A model generated the notes under the pieces. That model was not told the DNA's origin and searched no databases. It was given only the letters and a program-made list of their open reading frames with translations. Positions 46,014 to 55,311 of a stretch of 64,000 nt of DNA are shown in pieces (positions within the stretch are counted from its first letter, which is position 1; each line of letters opens with the position of its first letter). A program made the position numbers and the translations under genes. Origin of the DNA: Njordibacter sp028825405 (GTDB lineage Bacteria > Pseudomonadota > Gammaproteobacteria > Pseudomonadales > Balneatricaceae); assembly GCF_047730065.1 (NCBI RefSeq), contig NZ_CP159829.1, forward strand, positions 496,001 to 560,000, written 5' to 3'.

Positions 46014-47771
46014 ATGGAACTAACGGTTGAACAAGCATTACAGCAAGGTGTTGCTGCACATCGAGAAGGTAAGCTACAAGAAGCTGAACGTCTTTATCGC
46101 GCTATCTTGCAATCTCAGCCTTTACATCCAGACGCTAACCATAATCTAGGCATATTAGCAGTCTCAGTTAATAAAGCTGATGCGGCACTGCCGTTATTTA
46201 AAACCGCTCTTGAGGCTAATCCAAAGATAGAACAGTTTTGGCTCAGTTACATTGATGCCCTAATCAAAGCTAACCAGTTTGATGATGCGAACGCAGTTCT
46301 TGAACAGGGTAAAAAGGTGGGATTGGTTCGGGATAAGGTTGATGCTGTCGAAACTCACATCACACCAACAACTGAGGTAAACGAGCCTAAACTAAATATG
46401 CAAAAGAAAAGTCTAATATTGTCGGAAAAGCGAAAAAAATTAGCCGAAAACAAAAACCAGAAGAAGGCAAAAAAACAAAACTTAAAAGCTATCAGTCCGT
46501 CTGAGGCAGAAATAAAAAGCCTCTTAGAGCATTATGAAAATGGGCGGTATGACGATGCTGATAAGTTAGCAAAATCTATTACTCAACAATTCCCCAGTCA
46601 TCAATTCGCCTGGAAAGTTTTGGGTGCTTTACTCAAACAAACTGGAAGAATAAGTGAGTCATTAGTTGCCAATCAAAAATCTGTGCAATTAATGCCTCAA
46701 GACGCTGAAGCTCAAAGCAACTTGGGTAACACGCTCCAAGAACTGGGCAGATTGGAAGAGGCTGAAGCAAGCTGCAGGCAAGCGATAGCGTTGAAACCTG
46801 ACTTAGCAGAAGCCCACAACAACTTGGGTATCACGCTCCAAGAACTAGGTAGATTAGATGAGGCTGAAGCAAGCTACACTCAGGCGATAGCGTTGAAACC
46901 TGACTCTTTCGTAGTCCACTACAACTTAGGTATCATTCTCCAAGAAATAGGTAGATTAGATGAGGCTGAAGCAAGCTATAAGAAAGTGGTCGCGTTGAAG
47001 TCTGACTATGCCGAAGCCCACAACAGCCTATTAATGTGTTTTTACCTACTGGATAAACAGTCACTTTTTTTTGATAAATTAGATTACTTGATCAACGAGG
47101 ATACTTCCAACGCAACTATTGGCTCACTTACTTGCCGTTCCGCATTGAAATATGGGGTGGAAAAGCCCAATCTATTTTGCAGGGAACCACTACAATATGT
47201 TTCACATATTGACATGAATACTCAATATGATTTTGAAGAAATTTTTGTCGGAAAGGCAAGATTCATCCTCAATGAGGACAGGGTATCGAATCGAAAACAA
47301 CCCCTCCTTGTTAACGGTTACCAAACTTCTGGAAATTTATTTGATATAAAGGATAGTTTCACAGAGCAAATTCAAAAAGCTATCCGATTAGAAATAGAGA
47401 AATATCGCAGTAACTTTAAAGATAGCAAAGATGGCTTGATAAAAAAATGGCCAACTGAGTACAGTCTTTACGGTTGGCTTATCAGTATGAAAAGTGGTGG
47501 TGAATTAAAGCCTCACATCCATAGTAACGCATGGCTCAGTGGGAGTTTGTACATCAATGTTCCTCCAAAATCAAAGGCTGAAAGTGGCAACTTAGTTGTT
47601 TCTTTAGGAGAAGAAATAGATGCAACTGATACTCGAATAAATGTGAAAGAAATAATAAATGTAGTTACCGGAAGCTTGGTTTTATTTCCTGCATCCCTAA
47701 CACACTACACGATTCCATTTGAGGCAGAAGAAGAGCGCATTGTTTTAGCATTTGATGTTAAACCAAAATGA
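46014..47771 (+). CDS. TPR-2OG-Fe(II) oxygenase-like protein, subtype B, short TPR array
   Basis: A 585-aa protein: MELT module of B type (MELTVEQALQQGVAAHREGK), Lys-rich linker, three TPRs (LGNTLQELGRLEEAEASCRQ, LGITLQ..., LGIILQEIGRL...), and a subtype-B oxygenase-like domain almost identical to that of the 43171 protein (KPHIHSNAWLSGSLYINV; G to A in the loop after the second His). The domain seems intact otherwise (FPASLTHYTIPF, EEERIVLAFDV). Together with 43171 it shows catalytic domain plus 3' flank moving as a unit. Leader of type 2. Confidence 0.82.
   Translation: MELTVEQALQQGVAAHREGKLQEAERLYRAILQSQPLHPDANHNLGILAVSVNKADAALPLFKTALEANPKIEQFWLSYIDALIKANQFDDANAVLEQGKKVGLVRDKVDAVETHITPTTEVNEPKLNMQKKSLILSEKRKKLAENKNQKKAKKQNLKAISPSEAEIKSLLEHYENGRYDDADKLAKSITQQFPSHQFAWKVLGALLKQTGRISESLVANQKSVQLMPQDAEAQSNLGNTLQELGRLEEAEASCRQAIALKPDLAEAHNNLGITLQELGRLDEAEASYTQAIALKPDSFVVHYNLGIILQEIGRLDEAEASYKKVVALKSDYAEAHNSLLMCFYLLDKQSLFFDKLDYLINEDTSNATIGSLTCRSALKYGVEKPNLFCREPLQYVSHIDMNTQYDFEEIFVGKARFILNEDRVSNRKQPLLVNGYQTSGNLFDIKDSFTEQIQKAIRLEIEKYRSNFKDSKDGLIKKWPTEYSLYGWLISMKSGGELKPHIHSNAWLSGSLYINVPPKSKAESGNLVVSLGEEIDATDTRINVKEIINVVTGSLVLFPASLTHYTIPFEAEEERIVLAFDVKPK
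46458..46691 (+). repeat. 234-bp block shared with the 43171 gene, copy 2
   Basis: Second copy of 43615-43848; the match ends at GTGCAATTA, after which the TPRs diverge. Confidence 0.8.
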
Positions 47772-47868
47772 TTGCTCCAAAGGATCCTTAGAGTGAAGGA
47801 CATGATATGCAACAAAAGCCAAGCACTAAGCTACGTGACTTACTTAAATCCAAAAAAGCTAAAATCCG
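47000..47868 (+). repeat. Block of about 870 bp shared with 44565-45433, copy 2
   Basis: Second copy, containing catalytic domain, stop codon and the first 60 bp of the small degenerate ORF. Confidence 0.85.
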
Positions 47869-47960
47869 TAAGCTGAGTTAGCTTTCTAGAACTGAATAAA
47901 ATAGACTTGCAATAGTTTACGCACATTAAGTAAAACAACTACAGTAGAACGCGGCAAAGC
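47807..47960 (+). pseudogene. Degenerate small gene, KLSELSKTE family
   Basis: Starts MQQKPSTKLRDLLKSKKAKI like 45372 and stops at the same TAG. The following frame resembles LSRTE.NRLAIVYAH with further stops, i.e. a decayed version of the LSKTERNRLAKAYA segment. Not functional. The remaining DNA to 48251 has no recognisable gene. Confidence 0.45.
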
Positions 47961-48251
47961 GTCCTACTTAGAAATTTAGACGAATCTCCAGTAAGGCAAA
48001 AACTATTTTTGAATTACGAAAAAACAATTCGATCATCACTATTTAGGCTTTCGAAAAAATGTGGCCTACCGAACCTACCATAAGCACTAGAATCATGGTT
48101 ATATTTTGCTTCTATGAACTATTAATGATGAGAATATATAAGGGTGATAGTCTAGCCTAGACTCACTTTGATAGACGTTAATATCGACACTTACTAGGTC
48201 GGGAAATGTAATTTTCTCAAGACTATCCCAACGATATTTAAGGAAAACACA

Positions 48252-48434
48252 ATGGTAATTGCCGCTAAACATGCCAGCTTGGATATGGATGAACTTAATT
48301 TCACTGTTACGAGCTGGTTGAGTGGCTCAACTACTGTTGCACCATATAGAACTGATGCAAGTCAAACAATTAGCGTTTTTGAATTTACCTGCGTTAGTTC
48401 GTTAAAGAACAGTTGCGCCTCACATTTTAGATGA
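48252..48434 (+). CDS. Possible small upstream ORF (60 aa)
   Basis: A 60-codon frame with a good ribosome site (AAGGAAAA, 5-6 bp before the ATG), ending one base before the ATG of the next gene. Product MVIAAKHASLDMDELNFTVT... has no recognised family and no membrane segment. The layout would allow translational coupling with the sulfotransferase gene; it could equally be the remnant head of another gene. Confidence 0.35.
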   Translation: MVIAAKHASLDMDELNFTVTSWLSGSTTVAPYRTDASQTISVFEFTCVSSLKNSCASHFR

Positions 48435-48435
48435 A

Positions 48436-50832
48436 ATGATTATGAAACTGACATTAGAAGAAGCCCTTCAAAAAGCTGTTAAAGTCCATAAAGCTGGGCA
48501 GATTCAAGAAGCAGACCGCCTTTATACAGCCATACTTAAGGCACAGCCAAAACACCCTGATGCTAATCATAATATGGGAGTATTGGCCGTTAGTGTTGGT
48601 AAGGCCCAAGAGGCACTGCCATTCCTTAAAACAGCCTTAGAAGCTAATCCCAGTATAGGTCAATACTGGCTAAGCTACATTGATACTATGATAAAACTAG
48701 ATCGAATAGCTGATGCAAAAGCCGTGCTTGAGCAGGCTAAAGGCAAAGGAGCCAAAGGTGAGTCATTTGAAAAGCTAGAGCGACTAATCGCTGAAAACGG
48801 ATTGAAAATTACTGCGCCAGATAAATTGAAAGTGGAGAGCCCAACAATAACTAGGCAAAAGCCACCCTCGAAACAGTTGCAGCCTATTGTTAAGCTCTAC
48901 ACTCAAGGGCAGTGGCAGCAAGCCTTGTATGAATCTAGCCAAATGCTGGAACAGTTTCCGAATTCAGCCCACCTTTGCAATATCGCTGGTGGTTCCAGTC
49001 TGAGTTTGATGCAAATTGATGCTGCCATAAAATGGTTTAAACAAGCTCTCAATCTTGAACCTAATTCATTTTCAACACATGTCAATTTAGGTATGGCCCT
49101 GAGGAGTAAGGGTGACCTAGAGGCTGCCATCATAAGCCTAAAGCAAGGTTTAAAGATCATGCCTAACTCTGCTGAGGCCAATAATAATATGGGTCTTGCC
49201 CTCAATGATAAGGGTGACCTAGAGGCCGCAATAGGTAGCTATAAAAAGGCTCTCAAGATCAATCCTTACCTTGATAAAGTCTATAACAATATGGGGAATG
49301 CCCTGAATAGTAAAGGTGATTTGGAGGCTGCGATAAAAAGCTACAAACAGGCCATCAAGATTAAGCCTGACTATGCTGAAGCATGGAGTAACCTGACATT
49401 TCCACTCCAAACGACGAAGTTACAGACTACTGACATAGAGGAACTCCTTTCAACGATTAATCCGAAGGCAGGTTCTAAGTATGCTCAGATTGCAAAATCT
49501 GTTTTGAGTTTTAGTCTTTACCAAGGGGGGGGGAATGCTGAAAGTGCTCTAAATGAAGTGTGCAGTCTCCTAAGTAAAGCTGACAATAAAGTCATCAGGA
49601 ATCCAAAAGTAACGACGAAAGAATCCTTTCCTCAGATCATTGGACCTAATAAGACAGTGGCGCTAGTCCATTTTGGAAGGAGTGGCACAGGCTTGCTGCA
49701 CAGCCTGATTGATGGTCATCCAGAGGTATCTACGATGCCTAGTATTTATTTCAGTGAGTTTTTTGATCATTCCACCTGGGATACGATAACTTCAGGTGGA
49801 TGGAGCGAAATGGCAGATCGATTTATTGCAACCTACGAAGTTCTATTCGATGCCTCCGCTCAAAGTTCGATTCAAACAAAAAGTAAGCAGCACATTAATT
49901 ATCTGGGACAAAAGGAAGGAATGGCAAATGTTGGAGATCAACGACACGAAGTGCTTAGGGTCGACAAAGCCGCATTTCGTGCGGAACTACAGTGCCTTAT
50001 GGACCTAAACGATCATCTTGACGCTTATGTTTTTTTTAAATTAGTACACATGGCCTACGATAAGGCTCTGAAAGACCATAATCTTAAAAACTTAATGTTT
50101 TATCATATCCATAACCCAGATAACTTCGCAAAACTTAATTTTGTACAGTCAGCACCTCATGCTAATTGGGTCATGATGGTCCGTGAACCGATACAGGCTT
50201 GTGAATCTTGGGTTAGAAGTAGCTTTCATAACAATAAATATACTGACATTCCGACTAAAATTATCATAATGCTCTTTGAAATAGATAATATTATTTATCA
50301 CAAACAAAGGTCTGTTGGAGTACGTCTTGAGGATTTAAAGGAATTTCCCAGAAAAACCATTCCTGCGTTGTGCGATTGGATGGGCATTGAAGAGACAGAA
50401 AGTCTTTATGAGATGACAGCACAGGGTAAAAAATGGTGGGGCGTCCCAGATAGCCCTGACTACTTAAAAGATGGAATGGAGCCGTTTGGAACTAGCGTTA
50501 TTAGGCGCAAAGTAGGTTCAGTGTTTTCTGAGGACGACCAATTTATATTAAGGACCCTCTTCTACCCATTTAGTGTGCGTTTTGGTTATATTGAGGAGAA
50601 TGTAAAACAGTTTAAAATAGACCTACAAGCGATAAGGCCGATGTTAAATAGGATGTTTGACTTTGAAATAACAATAATGGAACGCACACAATTAGACTCA
50701 GAGCAGTTTATGAAATCAGGCTCTTATTTATACCTTAGATCGGGTTTAATTGAACGCTGGAATGTACTGGCTGAATTCAATACGTATCCAAACATGATAA
50801 AACCACTAAAAATAAAGTTCCCACAAAATTAA
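48436..50832 (+). CDS. TPR-sulfotransferase with G9 tract (MELT family, A-type N terminus)
   Basis: A 798-aa paralogue. It starts MIMKLTLEEALQKAVKVHKA; the second ATG (48442) matches the usual MELT start, with K replacing E. TPRs of the KGDL type (about 190-330) precede the sulfotransferase domain with VHFGRSGTGLLHSLI and MMVREPIQACESW. A G9 run (49525-49533, YQGGGNAE, about residue 364) precedes the catalytic domain, as in the 36921 gene, and could switch it on and off. The frame is intact here. The last residues (IKPLKIKFPQN) match the 36921 protein, not the nearest-in-order 24837 protein. Confidence 0.88.
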   Translation: MIMKLTLEEALQKAVKVHKAGQIQEADRLYTAILKAQPKHPDANHNMGVLAVSVGKAQEALPFLKTALEANPSIGQYWLSYIDTMIKLDRIADAKAVLEQAKGKGAKGESFEKLERLIAENGLKITAPDKLKVESPTITRQKPPSKQLQPIVKLYTQGQWQQALYESSQMLEQFPNSAHLCNIAGGSSLSLMQIDAAIKWFKQALNLEPNSFSTHVNLGMALRSKGDLEAAIISLKQGLKIMPNSAEANNNMGLALNDKGDLEAAIGSYKKALKINPYLDKVYNNMGNALNSKGDLEAAIKSYKQAIKIKPDYAEAWSNLTFPLQTTKLQTTDIEELLSTINPKAGSKYAQIAKSVLSFSLYQGGGNAESALNEVCSLLSKADNKVIRNPKVTTKESFPQIIGPNKTVALVHFGRSGTGLLHSLIDGHPEVSTMPSIYFSEFFDHSTWDTITSGGWSEMADRFIATYEVLFDASAQSSIQTKSKQHINYLGQKEGMANVGDQRHEVLRVDKAAFRAELQCLMDLNDHLDAYVFFKLVHMAYDKALKDHNLKNLMFYHIHNPDNFAKLNFVQSAPHANWVMMVREPIQACESWVRSSFHNNKYTDIPTKIIIMLFEIDNIIYHKQRSVGVRLEDLKEFPRKTIPALCDWMGIEETESLYEMTAQGKKWWGVPDSPDYLKDGMEPFGTSVIRRKVGSVFSEDDQFILRTLFYPFSVRFGYIEENVKQFKIDLQAIRPMLNRMFDFEITIMERTQLDSEQFMKSGSYLYLRSGLIERWNVLAEFNTYPNMIKPLKIKFPQN
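49525..49533. repeat. Homopolymer G9, candidate phase-variation tract
   Basis: Nine G in frame, encoding GGG, at the same place as the tract in the minus-strand paralogue (38220-38228). Confidence 0.6.
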
Positions 50833-51120
50833 GTGAATTACATCTTCAAGCATCCAATCTGTGAGAACTTTAAGTACAGCTCGTATTCCAACCACAACCA
50901 GCACACTCCATAATACTGAATACGCACCTATCCTTCAATGTAACTTTTAAGTGGTTTACGAATCGGATCACCTAATCATGCGCAGTGCGATACACAAGGC
51001 CATTTCAAAAGTGTAAACCACTTGCCAGTTACATGCTGAGTAGTGTTAACATCGGGCATATCGTTCTCCTAAATTATTGAGTTGATCGGCAATAATTTTC
51101 GTAGAGATGAACTGTTAAAT
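50833..51120. other. Intergenic stretch after the sulfotransferase gene
   Basis: No gene seen. 50873-50985 has diverged pieces of the A-type flank (CGTATTCCAACCACAAC, GTGGTTTACGAATCGG, CACCTAATCATGCGCAGTGCGA), i.e. remains of the A-type upstream region and element. Confidence 0.45.
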
Positions 51121-51455
51121 AAAGCTACGCCGAAGGTACTACGGTCCTGAATTCATAAGTCATGAGCTTATTGACTGGGCCATAAAAGAGCAGATTACAT
51201 TGCTTTATATTCAGCCTGGAAAACCAACAAAAAATGCCTATGTTGAGCGATTTAATCGAACGGCACGGCACGAGCTGCTTGAACTAAATTTGTTTTGAAG
51301 ACATTGAACATGCACAATTATTGGCAACGCTGTAGCAATGGACCTATAATAATACTCGTCCACACTCAGCGATCGACGGGGGTTCCGCCTCGACAGCTGC
51401 TATAACTGAGAATCTCCCTAGTTTTGCTTGATGTTAAAAATGGGGGGATTACAAA
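51121..51455 (+). pseudogene. IS3-family transposase (OrfB) C-terminal relic
   Basis: Reads GPEFISHELIDWAIKEQITL, LYIQPGKPTKNAYVERFNRT and ARHELLELNLF, then TGA; in shifted frames DIEHAQLLATL, QWTYNNTRPHSAIDGG. This is the rve/DDE C-terminal part of an IS3-type transposase (YIQPGKP.KNAYVERFNRT, YN..RPH). The catalytic first Asp region is gone and stops and shifts break the rest. It ends in GGGGGGATTACA (51442-51453), like an IS end. It abuts the type 1 leader of the next gene, whose homology begins at 51464. Confidence 0.8.
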
Positions 51456-51463
51456 CCTTCACT

Positions 51464-51637
51464 GCATTTTTCCATAGCAAATAACATCATATGATTTGTA
51501 TGCGTAGCGACTGCCCTTCTTAATTTCTAAAAAATAATATAAAGTCTCTCACAGATAATTAATAAAATCTTTAAGTGTAGGAGATTTTTACATCACCCGC
51601 TTACAAAATTTACCAAAACAGATATTAAGAGCTTTAA
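51464..51637 (+). promoter_or_regulatory. Type 1 leader of the oxygenase genes (copy 3)
   Basis: Same 174-bp length as 40515-40688 with scattered substitutions, so it diverged without indels. The left end of homology lies about 10 bp from the IS relic. Confidence 0.6.
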
Positions 51638-54196
51638 ATGGAACTGACTATCGAACAAGCACTGCAGCAAGGTGTTGCAGCACATAAAGAGGGCAAGCTT
51701 CAAGATGCGGAACGTTTATATCGAGCTATCTTGCAATCTCAGCCTTTGCATCCAGACGCAAACCATAACCTCGGCGTATTAGCAGTATCAGTTAACAAAG
51801 CTGACTCGGCACTACCGTTATTTAAAACTGCTCTCGAAAGCAATCCAAAGATAGAACAGTATTGGCTGAGCTACATTGATGCGCTTATCAAAGAAAACCA
51901 ACTGGAAGTAGCTAAGGCAGTTCTTGAACAGGGCAGAAAGGTGGGATTGGCTGGGGATAAGGTTGATGCTTTAAAAGGGCAATTAAGCGTATCCGTTGTT
52001 AGTATAGAGTCTAGTTCTGATGAACTCGCGCCTGCAATCAAATTTCGTGAAGCTGGTAAATTTCAAGAAGCACAAGAATGGCTGCAAAAATTAATAGAAA
52101 GCCAACCCAACCACGCAGAAGCGTTTTCATTACTGTGTCATGTGCTCCTGCTCGATAAAAAAGATGTTGAGGCGGAACGAGCACTTTTAACAGCGGCATC
52201 AATTAATTCAGAATTAGCATCTATCTATCGTAATCAGGCAAGATTATTACTAAAGCAATCTAATCCCGAAGGAGCTTTGAAAAAGGCGAAAATTGGATAT
52301 AACTGTTCGGAGAATAATCCAGAAAGTTGGCTCGTCTTGGCTGCTTGTCTCAATGCTAACCAGAGAAGTCAGGAAGCTCTGGATTTAACTGAAAAGGTTT
52401 TAATATCTAATCCAAATCATGCTGAGGCGCATGCAACAAGGGCGCTCATCCGATTGCATTCTAACGACATTATTGGGGCTATTGCTGATGCAGGTATGGC
52501 CGTCACACTTAAACCTCACTTAACTCAGATTTGGAGATTACTAGGCTCACTGCACTACGAAAATAAAAATCTTTCTGGGGCAATAGAGGCAAGTGAAAAA
52601 GTACATGAGCTTGAGCCAACTGATGTTAATTGTATGGTTAGTTTAGGGGAATTTCTTAGACAGGGTAAAAGGGTTTTTGAAGCGATAACAATCCTTGAGA
52701 AGGCTGCTGAAATAGCGCCGGAAGATATTAATGTGTGGATAAATCTTGGAACAGCTTTTCAACAGGATGAACAGATTGATAAAGCAAAAAAGGCATATGA
52801 AAAAGCATCAGTTATCAATCCTAAGTCAGCTGAAATTTCAAACAACCTTGGCTCTATAGCAAAAAATACTGGAGACTGGATGTCTGCTTTGCAGCATTTT
52901 GAGAATGCATTAGAAATTAGTCCAAACATTGCCGAAGCTCACAGCAACTTGGGTATCTCGCTTCAAGAACTGGGCAGATTTGATGAGGCTGAAGCAAGCT
53001 TGAGGCAAGCGATAACGTTAAAGCCTGATTCTGCCGAAGCCCACTACAACTTGGGTAACACTCTTAAAGAATTGGGCAGATTAGAAGAGGCTGAAGCAGG
53101 CTATAAGCTAGTAATAGCGTTGAAACCTGATTTTGCTGAACCCCACAACAACCTGGGTGTCATACTTAAAGAACGGGGCAGGCTAGATGAGGCAGAAGAA
53201 AGCTTCAGGCAAGCACTCATATTGAAACCCGACTTCGCAGAAGCCTATGATCATTTGGGAAATTTACTGCAAATTCTTGGTAAATTTGAAGATGCTGAGA
53301 TGTGCTACAAAAAATACATATCACTTGCGCCATTTGAAATATCAGTCACGAAGAGTATGGCTTCTATGTTTTTCGATCAAGGCGAATTTCAAAAAGCCTT
53401 AAGTTTGTTTGATAGTTACAATACGCCAATTTCCAGAAGTCTCGCTCTTGAATGCTTATATGCTATAGGAAACACTAAAGAGATTTATAAGAGAATTGAG
53501 GATACGGTGGAATTAGATGGTGGGAATTTAAGGGTTGCTGCTTTTGCTTCATTTATAGGCGAATCTCAACAAAAAGATACGGCACATAGGTTTTGCAGAA
53601 AACCACTAGAGTTTTTACACTTCTCTAATCTTTCGTCTAAGATGGAAAATTCAAATTCGTTCATAAAAAACCTTATCGAAGATTTGAAAAATATTCAAAC
53701 AGTATGGCAGCCACCTAAGCAATCTGGTCGTGGAGGATTTCAAACTGTTGGTAACTTATTTAGATATCCAAATTCCAATATTGTGACACTAAAAGAGATT
53801 ATTTTAAACGAGATAGACGCTTACTTTGAAAAATTTAAAAACGAGTCCTGTTCATTTATCGAAAAATGGCCTGCTGAAAAGAATATAATGGGGTGGCACA
53901 TGATGCTGAAAGAACAGGGCTATCACAACCTTCATATCCATCAAGCTGGTTGGTTAAGTGGTGTCATTTATTTGAAAGTCGTTCCATCACTGAATAAAAA
54001 TGAGGGTGCTATTATATTTAATGTGGCGGGCTCAAATAGATCGGATCCAAATTCCCCAAAAATAATTCATAACCCTGAGGTAGGCGATATGATTCTTTTC
54101 CCATCCTCCCTCTATCATGGAACTATCCCTTTCTCTACAGATAGAGATAGAATTGTTGTTTCTTTTGATTTAAAGCCGAGCCAAACAATGTGTTAA
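51638..54196 (+). CDS. TPR-2OG-Fe(II) oxygenase-like protein, subtype A, long
   Basis: An 852-aa protein. The MELT module (MELTIEQALQQGVAAHKEGK) is followed by a long divergent TPR solenoid (about 125-425), four ELGRL-type TPRs (about 425-560), and a subtype-A oxygenase-like domain (about 640-852): MGWHMMLKEQGYH, LHIHQAGWLSGVIYLKVV, LFPSSLYHGTIPF, DRIVVSFDL. Its divergent TPR block resembles the style of that in the 27771 methyltransferase (both with CLNANQRSQEAL-like repeats). It is the last member of the array. The full frame with no interruption suggests a working gene. Confidence 0.82.
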   Translation: MELTIEQALQQGVAAHKEGKLQDAERLYRAILQSQPLHPDANHNLGVLAVSVNKADSALPLFKTALESNPKIEQYWLSYIDALIKENQLEVAKAVLEQGRKVGLAGDKVDALKGQLSVSVVSIESSSDELAPAIKFREAGKFQEAQEWLQKLIESQPNHAEAFSLLCHVLLLDKKDVEAERALLTAASINSELASIYRNQARLLLKQSNPEGALKKAKIGYNCSENNPESWLVLAACLNANQRSQEALDLTEKVLISNPNHAEAHATRALIRLHSNDIIGAIADAGMAVTLKPHLTQIWRLLGSLHYENKNLSGAIEASEKVHELEPTDVNCMVSLGEFLRQGKRVFEAITILEKAAEIAPEDINVWINLGTAFQQDEQIDKAKKAYEKASVINPKSAEISNNLGSIAKNTGDWMSALQHFENALEISPNIAEAHSNLGISLQELGRFDEAEASLRQAITLKPDSAEAHYNLGNTLKELGRLEEAEAGYKLVIALKPDFAEPHNNLGVILKERGRLDEAEESFRQALILKPDFAEAYDHLGNLLQILGKFEDAEMCYKKYISLAPFEISVTKSMASMFFDQGEFQKALSLFDSYNTPISRSLALECLYAIGNTKEIYKRIEDTVELDGGNLRVAAFASFIGESQQKDTAHRFCRKPLEFLHFSNLSSKMENSNSFIKNLIEDLKNIQTVWQPPKQSGRGGFQTVGNLFRYPNSNIVTLKEIILNEIDAYFEKFKNESCSFIEKWPAEKNIMGWHMMLKEQGYHNLHIHQAGWLSGVIYLKVVPSLNKNEGAIIFNVAGSNRSDPNSPKIIHNPEVGDMILFPSSLYHGTIPFSTDRDRIVVSFDLKPSQTMC

Positions 54197-55311
54197 ACCT
54201 AGAAAATGAGATTGCTGGATATAGTCATGATTAGCAAAGTGCTGATAACCAGAATTTAAGCACTAAGTTACGACACTTGCTTAAAAAAAGGTAAAACCCA
54301 TAAGCTAAGCGAACTTTCCAAAACTTAACAAAGTGGATCGATTATACCTAGTTGCAGGGCTTGTATATCTTATATATTTATTTGCTCAGGCAGCAGTCCT
54401 TAGGCCAAGTCTAAAGCTAAGAAGACTTAAAGGAGTTTTTCAGTGTGGCTGAGGATTAACCTTTGATATGTTTGGTTTTTCTGTTCTGGATTCACATGGC
54501 TAGTCGCGGGTGTATTTCTTTACTTCTATTTGTCCCTCTGTGCCAATATTTTCTTTGTGTTCTATGGCCTTATAACCTCTATTTTGAACGCTTTTTTAGG
54601 TTCACTCTTACAGGTTAAACTTATCTATAACTGCCCTTAAACGAGAGTTGAGAGTTTGTAAGCTACGGTTATTACTGATTTTGCGTGTATGTTAGATGCT
54701 CAAAATATTTAATTTATTGAGTAGCCGCTCGATCTAGCTATAGCTGATGTTCGGCGGATTATCCTAAAACCAGCCTAACCTTAAGTTTTTGTAGCCTCAC
54801 TCATTTAGAAAGTTCTAATGTGTTCTCTTTGTTGCACCATTAAAGCAGAACTAAGTTGCAAATAATAAATTCGCTTAGGTGGTTCAGAATTTAATTGGCA
54901 GTAGCGTATATTAGACTCATTGTTGTTTATTCCGTAAACTTGGCACTAACAGGGAGGCTTCGTCGTAACATTTTATTAGACCATAAACATGGTGACTATT
55001 GGCTTCGCTTCCCACATTAAACTTATTGGTATATAAATTGCATAACTATGGTCTAGGGCGGCTAAATATTGCCGCAATTAAGGTTATAGGGATTCAATTT
55101 GTGTAAGCGACAACTGATTACGTACAAACCCTAGGTGTGGGTTGTGTACCAAATGCCAAAACATTGGTGCATGCATTAGTGATCTCTGATAAGCCTAACT
55201 TGAGCGCTTAATTGGTCGTCACTGTGCTGAAATAACGTGTATTGATACTATGTTAGTCCCATAAAGTTGATGAACTTGTATACGCATATGAACACTGAAG
55301 GATAATTTTTA
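54197..55311. other. Long intergenic region before the second giant gene
   Basis: No intact gene. About 54250-54340 is a decayed KLSELSKTE-type small gene (STKLRHLLKK, then after a shift KTHKLSELSKT and TAA). 54345-55290 shows no recognised gene, RNA or clear terminator. The last 30 bp carry GAAGGATAA, a probable ribosome site of the giant gene. No CRP-like palindrome was seen here. Confidence 0.55.

Noticed and set aside
54420..54610. Possible minus-strand coding remnant (SVQNRGYKAIEHKENIGTEG)
   Set aside because: Only about 30 codons open, no family recognised, and no conserved neighbour supports it.
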